DNA from: Haliclystus octoradiatus
Lineage: Eukaryota > Cnidaria > Staurozoa > Stauromedusae > Haliclystidae
Direction: 5' to 3'
NCBI GenBank assembly: GCA_916610825.1
Contig: OU744451.1
Span: forward strand, 3,518,345 to 3,582,344
DNA: 64,000 nucleotides
Positions 1 through 11,072 of this stretch are shown here, piece by piece (the first letter of the stretch is position 1; each line of letters opens with the position of its first letter). Both the position numbers and the translations under genes were made by a program. A model generated the notes under the pieces. It did not search any database, was not told the DNA's origin, and worked only from the letters and a program-made list of their open reading frames with translations.

Positions 1-530
1 ATAGCGAAATTACATGAATTCTATACATCCTGCTATGGCATGAGTTTTCCTCCAAGGTTATAATTTAACTTACAAAATCAACAGAAACTTTTTTCAACGT
101 GTTACTAACTACCACATATAATTTCAATTCTTAATTATAAAAAGTGTTGATTTACTCAGCCATAACAGTTTGCATGCAGGCTCTCAATTGTTAAAAGAGC
201 GAAATTACATGAATTCTATACATCCTGCTATGGTATGATTTTTCGTCCGAAGTTATAATTTACCTTACAAAATCAACAGAAATGTTTCTCAACGTGTTAC
301 TAACTACCACATATAAATTAATTTCCTAATTATAAAATATGTTGATTATTCAACCATAAACTTTTGCATGCAGGCTCTCAAAAGATAAATTATAGCAAAA
401 TTACATGAATTCTATACATCCTGCTGTGGTATGATTTTTCATTATAATTTATCTAACAAAATCAACAGAAATGTTTTTCAACGTGTTACTAACTACCAGA
501 TATAAATTCATTTCCTAATTATAAAAAATG

Positions 531-721
531 CTGATTTACTCAGCCATAATAGTTTGCATGCAGGCTCTCAATGGTATAGCGAAATTACATGAATTCTATA
601 CATCCTGCTATGGCATAATGTTTTGTCCAAAGTTAAGATTTAACTTAGAAAATCAACAGAAATATTTTTCAGCGTGTTACTAACTACCACATATAATTTC
701 ACTTCCTAATTATAAAAAATG
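531..721 (+). repeat. Element-host monomer without the element (empty-site-like)
   Basis: This monomer is of the subfamily that otherwise carries the palindromic element (AATAGTTTGCATGCAGG, TGGTATAGCG, GGCATAATG, AACTTAGAAAATCAACAG), but it reads straight through GTTACTAACTACC at 676-687. It shares the private variant GGCATAATGTTTTG with the very next monomer, which does carry the element. It is therefore either a local duplication that lost the insert by recombination near AAATATTTTT, or a relic of the uninterrupted site. Confidence 0.75.
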
Positions 722-874
722 TTGATTTACTCAGCCATAATAGTTTGCATGCAGGCTCTCAATGGTATAGCGAAATTACATGAATTCTATACATCCTGCT
801 ATGGCATAATGTTTTGTCCAAAGTTAAGATTTAACTTAGAAAATCAACAGAAATATTTTTTAACTTGTTACAAA

Positions 875-1113
875 CCCCTGCGAAAAGAGGTTCAGGAGTT
901 CATGAAGAGTTCATGAACAGTTCATGAACATTAAATGACTCCAATTTTCCTGAACTGTTCATGAACTGTTCATGAATTGTTCATGAACAGTTCATCAACC
1001 CTCACAGACAGTTCATAAACAGTTCATGAAAATTTGGGGCCATTTAACGTTCATGAACTGTTCATGAACTGTTCATGAACTGTTCATGAACTGCTGAACA
1101 TTTTTCGCAGGGG
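875..1113 (+). mobile_element. Palindromic foldback/MITE-like element, copy 1 (239 bp)
   Basis: Reference copy. The ends are CCCCTGCGAAAA and TTTTTCGCAGGGG. About 66 bp at the left end is nearly identical to the reverse complement of the right end, including AGTTCATGAACAGTTCATG. Weaker inverted symmetry continues towards the centre, so the whole element can fold into one long hairpin. It holds about ten exact GTTCATGAAC palindromes spaced 11 bp apart, plus degenerate ones. There is no coding capacity. It splits a satellite monomer between GTTACAAA and AACTACC; uninterrupted monomers read GTTACTAACTACC, which suggests a 2-3 bp target duplication (AA, AAC or TAA) with later changes. This subtype (called A1 here) has CGAAAAGAGG at the left, TTTGGGGCCATTTAACG in the centre and CTGCTGAACATTTTT at the right. 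Calling it a transposon derivative is inference; no transposase is present. Confidence 0.75.
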
Positions 1114-2474
1114 AAATGCCACATATAATTTCAATTCCTAATTATAAAAAATGTTGATTTCCTTAGCCATAACCGATTGTATGTAGGCTCTCAATGGTTA
1201 ATATAGCGAAATTACATGAATTCTATACATCCTGCTATGGCATGAGTTTTCGTCCAAGGTTATAATTTATCTAACAAAATCAACAGAAATGTTTTTCAGC
1301 GTGTTACTAACTACCACATATAATTTCAATTCTTAATTATAAAAAGTGTTGATTTACTCAGCCATAACCGTTTGCATGCAGGCTCTCAATGGTTAATATA
1401 GCGAAATTACATGAATTCTATAAATCCTGCTATGGTATGATATTTCGTCTAATGTTATAATTCAACTTACAAAATCAACAGAAACTTTTTTCAACGTGTT
1501 ACTAACTACCACATATAATTTCAATTCTTAATTATAAAAAGTGTTGATTTACTCAGCCATAACCGTTTGCATGCAGGCTCTCAATGGTTAATATAGCGAA
1601 ATTACATGAATTCTATACATCCTACTATGGTTTGAGTTTTCGTCCAAGGTTATAATTTAACATACAAAATCAACAGAAATGTTTCTCAACGTGTTACTAA
1701 CTACCACATATAATTTCATTTCCTAATTATAAAAAATGCTGATTTACTCAACCATAACCTTTTGCATGCAGGCTCTCAATAGCTAATTTAACGAAATTAC
1801 ATGAATTCTATACATCCTGCTATGGTATGATTTTCGTCCAAAGTTATAATTTATCTAACAAAATCAACAGAAATGTTTTTCAACGTGTTACTAACTACCA
1901 CATATAATTTCAATTCTTAATTATAAAAAGTGTTGATTTACTCAGCCATAACCGTTTGCATGCAGGCTCTCAATGGTTAATATAGCGAAATTACATGGAT
2001 TCTATACATCCTGCTATGGTATGATTTTTCGTCCAAAGTTAATATTTATCTAACAAAATCAACAGAAATGTTTTTCAATGTGTTACTAACTACCACATAT
2101 AATTTCAATTCTTAATTATAAAAAGTGTTGATTTACTCAGCCATAACCGTTTGCATGCAGGCTCTCAATGGTTAATATAGCAAAATTACATGAATCTATA
2201 CATCCTGCTATGGTTTGAGTTTTCGTCCAAGGTTATAATTTAACTTACAAAATCAACAGAAATTTTTTTCAACGTGTTACTAACTACCACATATCATTTC
2301 ACTTCCTATATATAAAAAGTGTTGATTTACTCAGCCATAATAGTTTGCATGTAGGCTCTCAATGGTATAGCGAAATTACATGAATTCTATACATCATGCT
2401 ATGGCATAATTTTTTGTCCAAAGTTAAGATTTAACTTAGAAAACCAACAGAAATATTTTTTAACTTGTTACAAA

Positions 2475-2711
2475 CCCCTGCGAAAACAGTTCAGGAGTTC
2501 ATGAACAGTTCATGAACAGTTCATGAACATTAAATGGCTCCAATTTTCCTGAACTGTTCATGAACTGTTCATGAATTGTTCATGAACAGTTCATGAACCC
2601 TCACAGACAGTTCATAAACAGTTCATGAAAATTTAGAGCCTGTTAACGTTCATGAACTGTTCATGAACTGTTCATGAACTGTTCATGAACTCCTGAACTT
2701 TTTCGCGGGGG
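2475..2711 (+). mobile_element. Palindromic element copy 2 (237 bp, subtype C1)
   Basis: Subtype C1: left end CGAAAACAGTTCAGG, centre TTTAGAGCCTGTTAACG, four right-arm palindromes, and an altered right end CTTTTTCGCGGGGG. The host monomer has TGCATGTAGG, which puts a stop in the frame that is open in most host monomers. Confidence 0.75.
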
Positions 2712-3488
2712 AACTACAACATATAATTTCAATTCCTAATTATAAAAAATGCTGATTTACTCAACCATAACCTTTTGCATGCAGGCTCTCAATAGTTAAT
2801 TTAACGAAATTACATGAATTCTATACATCCTGCTATGGTATGATTTTCGTCCAAAGTTATAATTTATCTAACAAAATCAACAGAAATGTTTTTCAACGTG
2901 TTATTAACTACCACATATAATTTCACTTCCTAATTATAAAAAATATTGATTTACTCAGCCATAACCGTTTGCATGCAGGCTCTCAATGGTTAATATAGCG
3001 AAATTACATGAATTCTATACATCCTGCTATGGTATGATATTTCTTTTAATGTTATAATTCAATTTACAAAATCAACAGAAACTTTTTTCAACGTGTTACT
3101 AACTACCACATATAATTTCAATTCTTAATTATAAAAAGTGTTGATTTACTCAGCCATAACCGTTTGCATGCAGGCTCTCAATGGTTAATATAGCGAAATT
3201 ACATGAATTCTAAACATCCTGCTATGGTATGATATTTCGTCTAATGTTATAATTCAACTTACAAATTCAACAGAAATATTTCTCAACGTGTTACTAACTA
3301 CCACATATTATTTCACTTCCTATTTATAAAAAGTGTTGATTTACTCAGCCATAATAGTTTGCATGCAGGCTCTCAATGGTATAGCGAAATTACATGAATT
3401 GTATACATCCTGCTATGGCATAATTTTTTGTCCAAAGTTAAGATTTAACTTAGAAAACCAACAGAAATATTTTTTAACTTGTTACAAA

Positions 3489-3715
3489 CCCCTGCGAAAA
3501 CAGTTCAGGAGTTCATGAACAGTTCATGAACAGTTCATGAACATTAAATGGCTCCAATTTTCCTGAACTGTTCATGAACTGTTCATGAATTGTTCATGAA
3601 CAGTTCATGAACCCTCGCAGACAGTTCATAAACAGTTCATGAAAATTTAGGGCCAGTTAACGTTCATGAACTGTTCATGAACTGTTCATGAACTCCTGAA
3701 CTTTTTTCGCAGGGG
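3489..3715 (+). mobile_element. Palindromic element copy 3 (227 bp, subtype D)
   Basis: Subtype D: left end CGAAAACAGTTCAGG, CCCTCGCAGAC in the centre, only three right-arm GTTCATGAAC sites (one 11-bp unit fewer), and right end TTTTTTCGCAGGGG. The downstream flank has the private form ACATAGAATTTC with TTATGAAGAATG. Confidence 0.75.
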
Positions 3716-5077
3716 AACTACAACATAGAATTTCAATTCCTAATTATGAAGAATGTTGATTTACTCAGCCATAACTGTTTGCATGTAGGCTCTCAATAGT
3801 TAATATAGTGAAATTATATGAATTCTATACATCCTGCTATGGTATGATTTTTTGTTCAAACTAATAATTTAACATACAAAATCAACAGAAATGTTTCTCA
3901 ACGTGTTACTAACTACCATATATAAATTCATTTCCTAATTATAAAAAATGCTGATTTACTCAACCATAACCTTTTGCATGCAGGCTCTCAATATTTAATT
4001 TAACGAAATTACATGAATTCTATACATCCTGCTATGGTATGATTTTCGTCCAAAGTTATAATTTATCTAACAAAATCAACAGAAATGTTTTTCAATGTGA
4101 TACTAACTACCACATATAATTTCACTTCCTAATAATAAAAAATGTTGATTTACTCAGCCATAACCGTTTGTATGTAGGCTCTCAATGGTTGATATAGCGA
4201 AATTACATGAATTCTATACATCCTGCTATGGCATGAGTTTTCCTCCAAGGTTATAATTTAACTTACAAAATCAACAGAAATTTTTTTCAACGTGTTACTA
4301 ACTACCACATATAATTTCAATTCTTAATTATAAAAAATGTTGATTTACTCAGCCATAACAGTTTGCATGCAGGCTCTCAATTGTTAAAAGAGCGAAATTA
4401 CATGAATTCTATACATCCTGCTATGGTATGATTTTTCGTCCGAAGTTATAATTTAACTTACAAAATCAACAGAAATGTTCTTCATCGTGTTACTAACTAC
4501 CACATATAATTTCAATTCTTAATTATAAAAAATGTTGATTTACTCAGCCATAACAGTTTGCATGCAGGATCTCAATGGTTAATATAGCGAAATTACATGA
4601 ATTCTATACATCCTGCTATGGCATGAGTTTTCCTCCAAGGTTATAATTTAACTTACAAAATCAACAGAAACTTTTTTCAACGTGTTACTAACTACCACAT
4701 ATAATTTCAATTCTTAATTATAAAAAGTGTTGATTTACTCAGCCATAACAGTTTGCATGCAGGCTCTCAATTGTTAAAAGAGCGAAATTACATGAATTCT
4801 ATACATTCTGCTATGGCATGAGTTTTCCTCCAAGGTTATAATTCAACTTACAAAATCAACAGAAATATTTTTCAACGTGTTACTAACTACCGCATATCAT
4901 TTCACTTCCTAATTATAAAAAATGTTGATTTACTCAGCCATAATAGTTTGCATGCAGGCTCTCAATGGTATAGCGAAATTACATGAATTCTATACATCCT
5001 GCTATGGCATAATTTTTTGTCCAAAGTTAAGATTTAACTTAGAAAATCAACAGAAATATTTTTTAACGTGTTACAAA

Positions 5078-5315
5078 CCCCTGCAAAAAGAGGTTCAGGA
5101 GTTCATGAAGAGTTCATGAACAGTTCATGAACATTAAATGGCTCCAATTTTCCTGAACTGTTCATGAACTGTTCATGAATTGTTCATGAACAGTTCATCA
5201 ACCCTCACAGACAGTTCATAAACAGTTCATGAAAATTTGGGGCCATTTAACGTTCATGAACTGTTCATGAACTGTTCATGAACTGTTCATAACTGCTGAA
5301 CATTTTTCGCAGGGG
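5078..5315 (+). mobile_element. Palindromic element copy 4 (238 bp, subtype A3)
   Basis: Subtype A3: left end CCCCTGCAAAAAGAGG (G to A inside the terminal repeat), AGTTCATCAACCCTC, and TTTGGGGCCATTTAACG. A single-base deletion in the last right-arm palindrome (GTTCATAACTG) explains the 238-bp length. Confidence 0.75.
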
Positions 5316-7449
5316 AACTGCCACATATAATTTCAATTCCTAATTATAAATAATGTTGATTTACTCAGCCATAACTGTTTGCATGCAGGCTCTCAATAGT
5401 TAATATAGTGAAATTATATGAATTCTATACCTCCTGCTATGGTATGATTTTTCGTCCAAAGTTATAATTTAACTTACAAAATCAACAGAAATGTTTCTCA
5501 ACGAGTTACTAACTACCACATATAAATTAATTTCCTAATTATAAAATATGTTGATTATTCAACCATAAACTTTTGCATGCAGGCTCTCAAAAGATAAATT
5601 ATAGCAAAATTACACGAATTCTATACATCCTGCTGTGGTATGATTTTTCATTATAATTTATCTAACAAAATCAACAGAAATGTTTTTCAACGTGTTACTA
5701 ACTACCAGATATAAATTCATTTCCTAATTATAAAAAATGCTGATTTACTCAACCATAACCTTTTGCATGCAGGCTCTCAATAGTTAATTTAACGAAATTA
5801 CATGAATTCTATACATCCTGCTATGGTATGATTTTCGTCCAAAGTTATAATTTATCTAACAAAATCAAAAGAAATGTTTTTCAGCGTGTTACTAACTACC
5901 ACATATAATTTCAATTCTTAATTATAAAAACTGTTGATTTACTCAGCCATAACCGTTTGCATGCAGGCTCATAATGCTTAATATAGCGAAATTACATGAA
6001 TTCTATAAATCCTGCTATGGTATGATATTTCGTCTAATGTTATAATTCAACTTACAAAATCAACAGAAACTTTTTTCAACGTGTTACTAACTACCACATA
6101 TAATTTCAATTCTTAATTATAAAAAGTGTTGATTTACTCAGCCATAACCGTTTGCATGCAGGCTCTCAATGGTTAATATAGCGAAATTACATGAATTCTA
6201 TACATCCTGCTATGGTTTGAGTTTTCGTCCAAGGTTATAATTTAACTTACAAAATCAACAGAAATTTTTTTCAACGTGTTACTAACTACCACATATAATT
6301 TCACTTCCTAATTATAAAAAATGTTGATTTACTCAGCCATAACCGTTTGCATGCAGGCTCTCAATAGTTAATATAGTGAAATTATATGAATTCTATACAT
6401 CCTGCTATGGTATGATTTTTCGTTCAAAGTAATAATTTAACATACAAAATCAACAGAAATGTTTCTCAACATGTTACTAACTACCACATATAAATTCATT
6501 TCCTAATTATAAAAAATGCTGATTTACTCAACCATAACCTTTTGCATGCAGGCTCTCAATAGTTAATTTAACGAAATTACATGAATTCTATACATCCTGC
6601 TATGGTATGATTTTCGTCCAAAGTTATAATTTATCTAACAAAATCAACAGAAATGTTTTTCAACGTGTTACTAACTACCTGATATAAATTCATTTCCTAA
6701 TTATAAAAAATGCTGATTTACTCAACCATAACCTTTTGCATGCAGGCTCTCGATAGTTAATTTAACGAAATTACATGAATTCTATACATCCTGCTATGGT
6801 ATGATTTTCGTCCAAAGTTATAATGTATCTAACAAAATCAACAGAAATGTTTTTCAACGTGTTACTAACTACCACATATAATTTCAATTCTTAATTATAA
6901 AAAGTGTTGATTTACTCAGCCATAACCGTTTGCATGCAGGCTCTCAATGGTTAATATAGCGAAATTACATGAATTCTATACATCCTGCTATGGTTTGAGT
7001 TTTCGTCCAAGGTTATAATTTAACTTACAAAATCAACAGAAATTTTTTTCAACGTGCTACTAACTACCACATATAATTTCACTTTCTAATTATAAAAAAT
7101 GTTGATTTACTCAGCCATAACCGTTTGCATGCAGGCTCTCAATAAGTAATGTAGCGAAATTACATGAATTCTATTCATCCTGCTATGGTATGATATTTCG
7201 TCTAATGTTATAATTCAACTTACAAAATCAACAGAAATATTTCTCAATGTGTTACTAACTACCACATATCATTTCACTTCCTATTTATAAAAAGTGTTGA
7301 TTTACTCAGCCATAATAGTTTGCATGCAGGCTCTCAATGGTATAGCGAAATTACATGAATTCTATACATCCTGCTATGGCATAATTTTTTGTCCAAAGTT
7401 AAGATTTAACTTAGAAAACCAACAGAAATATTTTTTAACTTGTTATAAA

Positions 7450-7676
7450 CCCCTGCGAAAACATTTTAGGAGTTCATGAACAGTTCATGAACAGTTCATG
7501 AACATTAAATGGCTCGATTTTTCCTGAGCTGTTCATGAACTGTTCATGAATTGTTCATGAACAGTTCATGAACCCTCACAGACAGTTCATAAACAGTTCA
7601 TGAAAATTTAGGGCCAGTTAATGTTCATGAACTGTTCATGAACTGTTCATGAACTCCTGAACATTTTTCGCAGGGG
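7450..7676 (+). mobile_element. Palindromic element copy 5 (227 bp, subtype E)
   Basis: Subtype E: left arm CGAAAACATTTTAGGAG, GGCTCGATTTTTCCTGAGC, and CCAGTTAATGTTC. It has three right-arm palindromes. Its closest relative is copy 31 (56721-56958), which has four. Confidence 0.75.
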
Positions 7677-9621
7677 AACTACAACATATAATTTCAATTC
7701 CTAATTATAAAGAATGTTGATTTACTCAGCAATAACTGTTTGCATGCAGGCTCTCAATAGTTAATATAGTGAAATTATATGAATTCTATACATCCTGCTA
7801 TGGTATGATTTTTCGTTCAAAGTAATAATTTAACATACAAAATCAACAGAAATGTTTCTCAACGTGTTACTAACTACCACATATAAATTCATGTCCTAAT
7901 TATAAAAATTGCTGATTTACTCAACCATAACCTTTTGCATGCAGGCTCTCAATAGTTAACTTAACGAAATTACATGAATTCTATACATCCTGCTATGGTA
8001 TGATTTTCGTCCAAAGTTATAATTTATCTAACAAAATCAACAGAAATGTTTTTCAACGTGTTACTAACTACCACACATAATTTCAATTCTTAATTATAAA
8101 AAGTGTTGATTTACTCAGCCATAACCGTTTGTATGCAGGCTCTCAATGGTTAATATAGCGAAATTACATGAATTCTATACATCCTGCTATGGTATGATAT
8201 TTCGTCTAATGTTATAATTCAACTTACAAAATCAACAGAAATTTTTTTCAACGTGTTACTAACTACCACATATAATTTCACTTCCTAATTATAAAAAATG
8301 TTGATTTACTCAGCCATAACCGTTTGCATGCAGGCTCTCAATAGTTAATTTAACGAAATTACATGAATTCTATACATCCTGCTATGGTATGATTTTCGTC
8401 CAAAGTTATAATTTATCTAACAAAATCAACAGAAATGTTTTTCAACGTGTTACTAACTACCACATATAATTTCAATTCTTAATTATAAAAAGTGTTGATT
8501 TACTCAGCCATAACCGTTTGTATGCAGGCTCTCAATGGTTAATATAGCGAAATTACATGAATTCTATACATCCTGCTATGGTATGATATTTCGTCTAATG
8601 TTATAATTCAACTTACAAAATCAACAGAAATTTTTTTCAACGTGTTACTAACTTCCACATATAATTTCACTTCCTAATTATAAAAAATGTTGATTTAGTC
8701 AGCCATAACCGTTTGCATGCAGGCTCTCAATTGTTAAAAGAGCGAAATTAAATTAATTCTATACATCCTGCTGTGGTATGATTTTTCGTCCGAAGTTATA
8801 ATTTAACTTAGAAAATCAACAGAAATGTTCTTCAACGTGTTACTAACTACCACATATAATTTCAATTCTTAATTATAAAAAATGTTGATTTACTCAGCAA
8901 TAACCGTTTGCATGCAGGCTCTCAATGGTTAATATATCGAAATTACATGAATTCTATACATCCTGCTATGGCATGAGTTTTCCTCCAAGGTTATAATTTA
9001 ACTTACAAAATCAACAGAAACTTTTTTCAACGTGTTACTAACTACCAGATATAATTTCACTTCCTAATTATAAAAATGTTGATTTACTCAGCCATAACCG
9101 TTTGCATGCAGGCTCTCAATGGTTAATATAGCGAAATTACATGAATTCTATACATCCTGCTATGGTATGATATTTCGTCTAATGTTATAATTTATCTAAC
9201 AAAATCAACAGAAATGTTTTTCAACGTGTTACTAACTACCAGATATAATTTCACTTCCTAATTATAAAAAATGTTGATTTACTCAGCCATAACCGTTTGC
9301 ATGCAGGCTCTCAATGGTTAATATAGCGAAATTACATGAATTCTATACATCCTGCTATGGTATGATATTTCATCTAATGTTATAATTCAACTTACAAAAT
9401 CAACAGAAACTTTTTTCAACGTGTTACTAACTACCACATATAATTTCAATTCTTAATTCTAAAAAATGTTGATTTACTCAGCCATAATAGTTTGCATCCA
9501 GGCTCTCAATGGTATAGCGAAATTACATGAATTCTATACATCCTGCTATGGCATAATTTTTTGTCCAAAGTTAAGATTTAACTTAGAAAATCAACAGAAA
9601 TATTTTTTAACGTGTTACAAA

Positions 9622-9860
9622 CCCCTGCGAAAAGAGGTTCAGGAGTTCATGAAGAGTTCATGAACAGTTCATGAACATTAAATGGCTCCAATTTTCTTGA
9701 ACTGTTCATGAGCTGTTCATGAATTGTTCATGAACAGTTCATCAACCCTCACAGACAGTTCATAAACAGTTCATGAAAATTTAGGGCCAGCTAACGTGCA
9801 TGAACTGTTCATGAACTGTTCATGAACTGTTCATGAACTCCTGAACTTTTTTCGCAGGGG
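9622..9860 (+). mobile_element. Palindromic element copy 6 (239 bp, subtype A2)
   Basis: Subtype A2: left end CGAAAAGAGG, GTTCATGAGCTG, and centre GGCCAGCTAACGTGC. The private change TTTTCTTGAACTG is present. Matching copies are at 33278, 38080 and 58905. Confidence 0.75.
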
Positions 9861-10833
9861 AACTACAACATATCATTTCAATTCCTAATTATAAAGAATG
9901 TTGATTTACTCAGCCATAACTGTTTGCATGCAGGCTCTCAATAGTTAATATAGTGAAATTATATGAATTCTATACATCCTGCTATGGTATGATTTTTCGT
10001 TCAAAGTAATAATTTAACATACAAAATCAACAGAAATGTTTCTCAACGTGTTACTAACTACCACATATAAATTCATTTCCTAATTATAAAAAATGTTGAT
10101 TTACTCAGCCATAACCGTTTGCATGCAGGCTCTCAATGGTTAATATAGCGAAAATACATGAATTCTATACATCCTGCTATGGTATGATATTTCGTCTAAT
10201 GTTATAATTCAACTTACAAAATCAACAGAAACTTTTTTCAACGTGTCACTAACTACCACATATAATTTCAATTCTTAATTATAAAAAGTGTTGATTTCCT
10301 CAGCCATAACCGATTGTATGTAGGCTCTCAATGGTTAATATAGCGAAATTACATGAATTCTATACATCCTGCTATGGCATGAGTTTTCGTCCAAGGTTAC
10401 AATTTAACTTACAAAATCAACAGAAATTTTTTTCAACGTGTTACTAACTACCACATATAATTTCACTTCCTAATTATAAAAAATGTTGATTTACTCAGCC
10501 ATAACCGTTTGCATGGAGGCTCTCAATAGTTAATGTAGCGAAATTACATGAATTCTATTCATCCTGCTATGGTATGATATTTCGTCTAATGTTATAATTC
10601 AACTTACAAAATCAACAGAAATATTTCTCAACGTGTTACTAACTACCACATATCATTTCACTTCCTATTTATAAAAAGTGTTGATTTACTCAGCCATAAT
10701 AGTTTGCATGCAGGCTCTCAATGGTATAGCGAAATTACATGAATTCTATACATCCTGCTATGGCATAATTTTTTGTCCAAAGTTAAGATTTAACTTAGAA
10801 AACCAAGAGAAATATTTTTTAACTTGTTACAAA

Positions 10834-11072
10834 CCCCTGCGAAAAGAGGTTCAGGAGTTCATGAACAGTTCATGAACAGTTCATGAACATTAAATGGCTC
10901 CAATTTTCCTGAACTGTTCATGAACTCTTCATGAATTGTTCATGAACAGTTCATGAACCCTCACAGACAGTTCATAAACAGTTCATGAAAATTTAGGGCC
11001 AGTTAACGTTCATGAACTGTTCATGAACTGTTCATGATCTGTTAATGAACTCCTGAACTTTTTTCGCAGGGG
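10834..11072 (+). mobile_element. Palindromic element copy 7 (239 bp, subtype B)
   Basis: Subtype B: left end CGAAAAGAGG followed by GTTCATGAACAG, then GAACTCTTCATGAATTG, and a right arm with two damaged palindromes (GTTCATGATCTGTTAATG). The host monomer has AACCAAGAG instead of AACCAACAG. Close copies are at 35075 and 39877. Confidence 0.75.

Noticed and set aside
719..916. Repeated 61-65 codon open frames (28 copies) as a gene family
   Set aside because: They are the translation of one satellite subfamily plus the first bases of the inserted element. There is no recognisable domain, half begin at GTG, and copies are broken by single shared changes. Not annotated as CDS.
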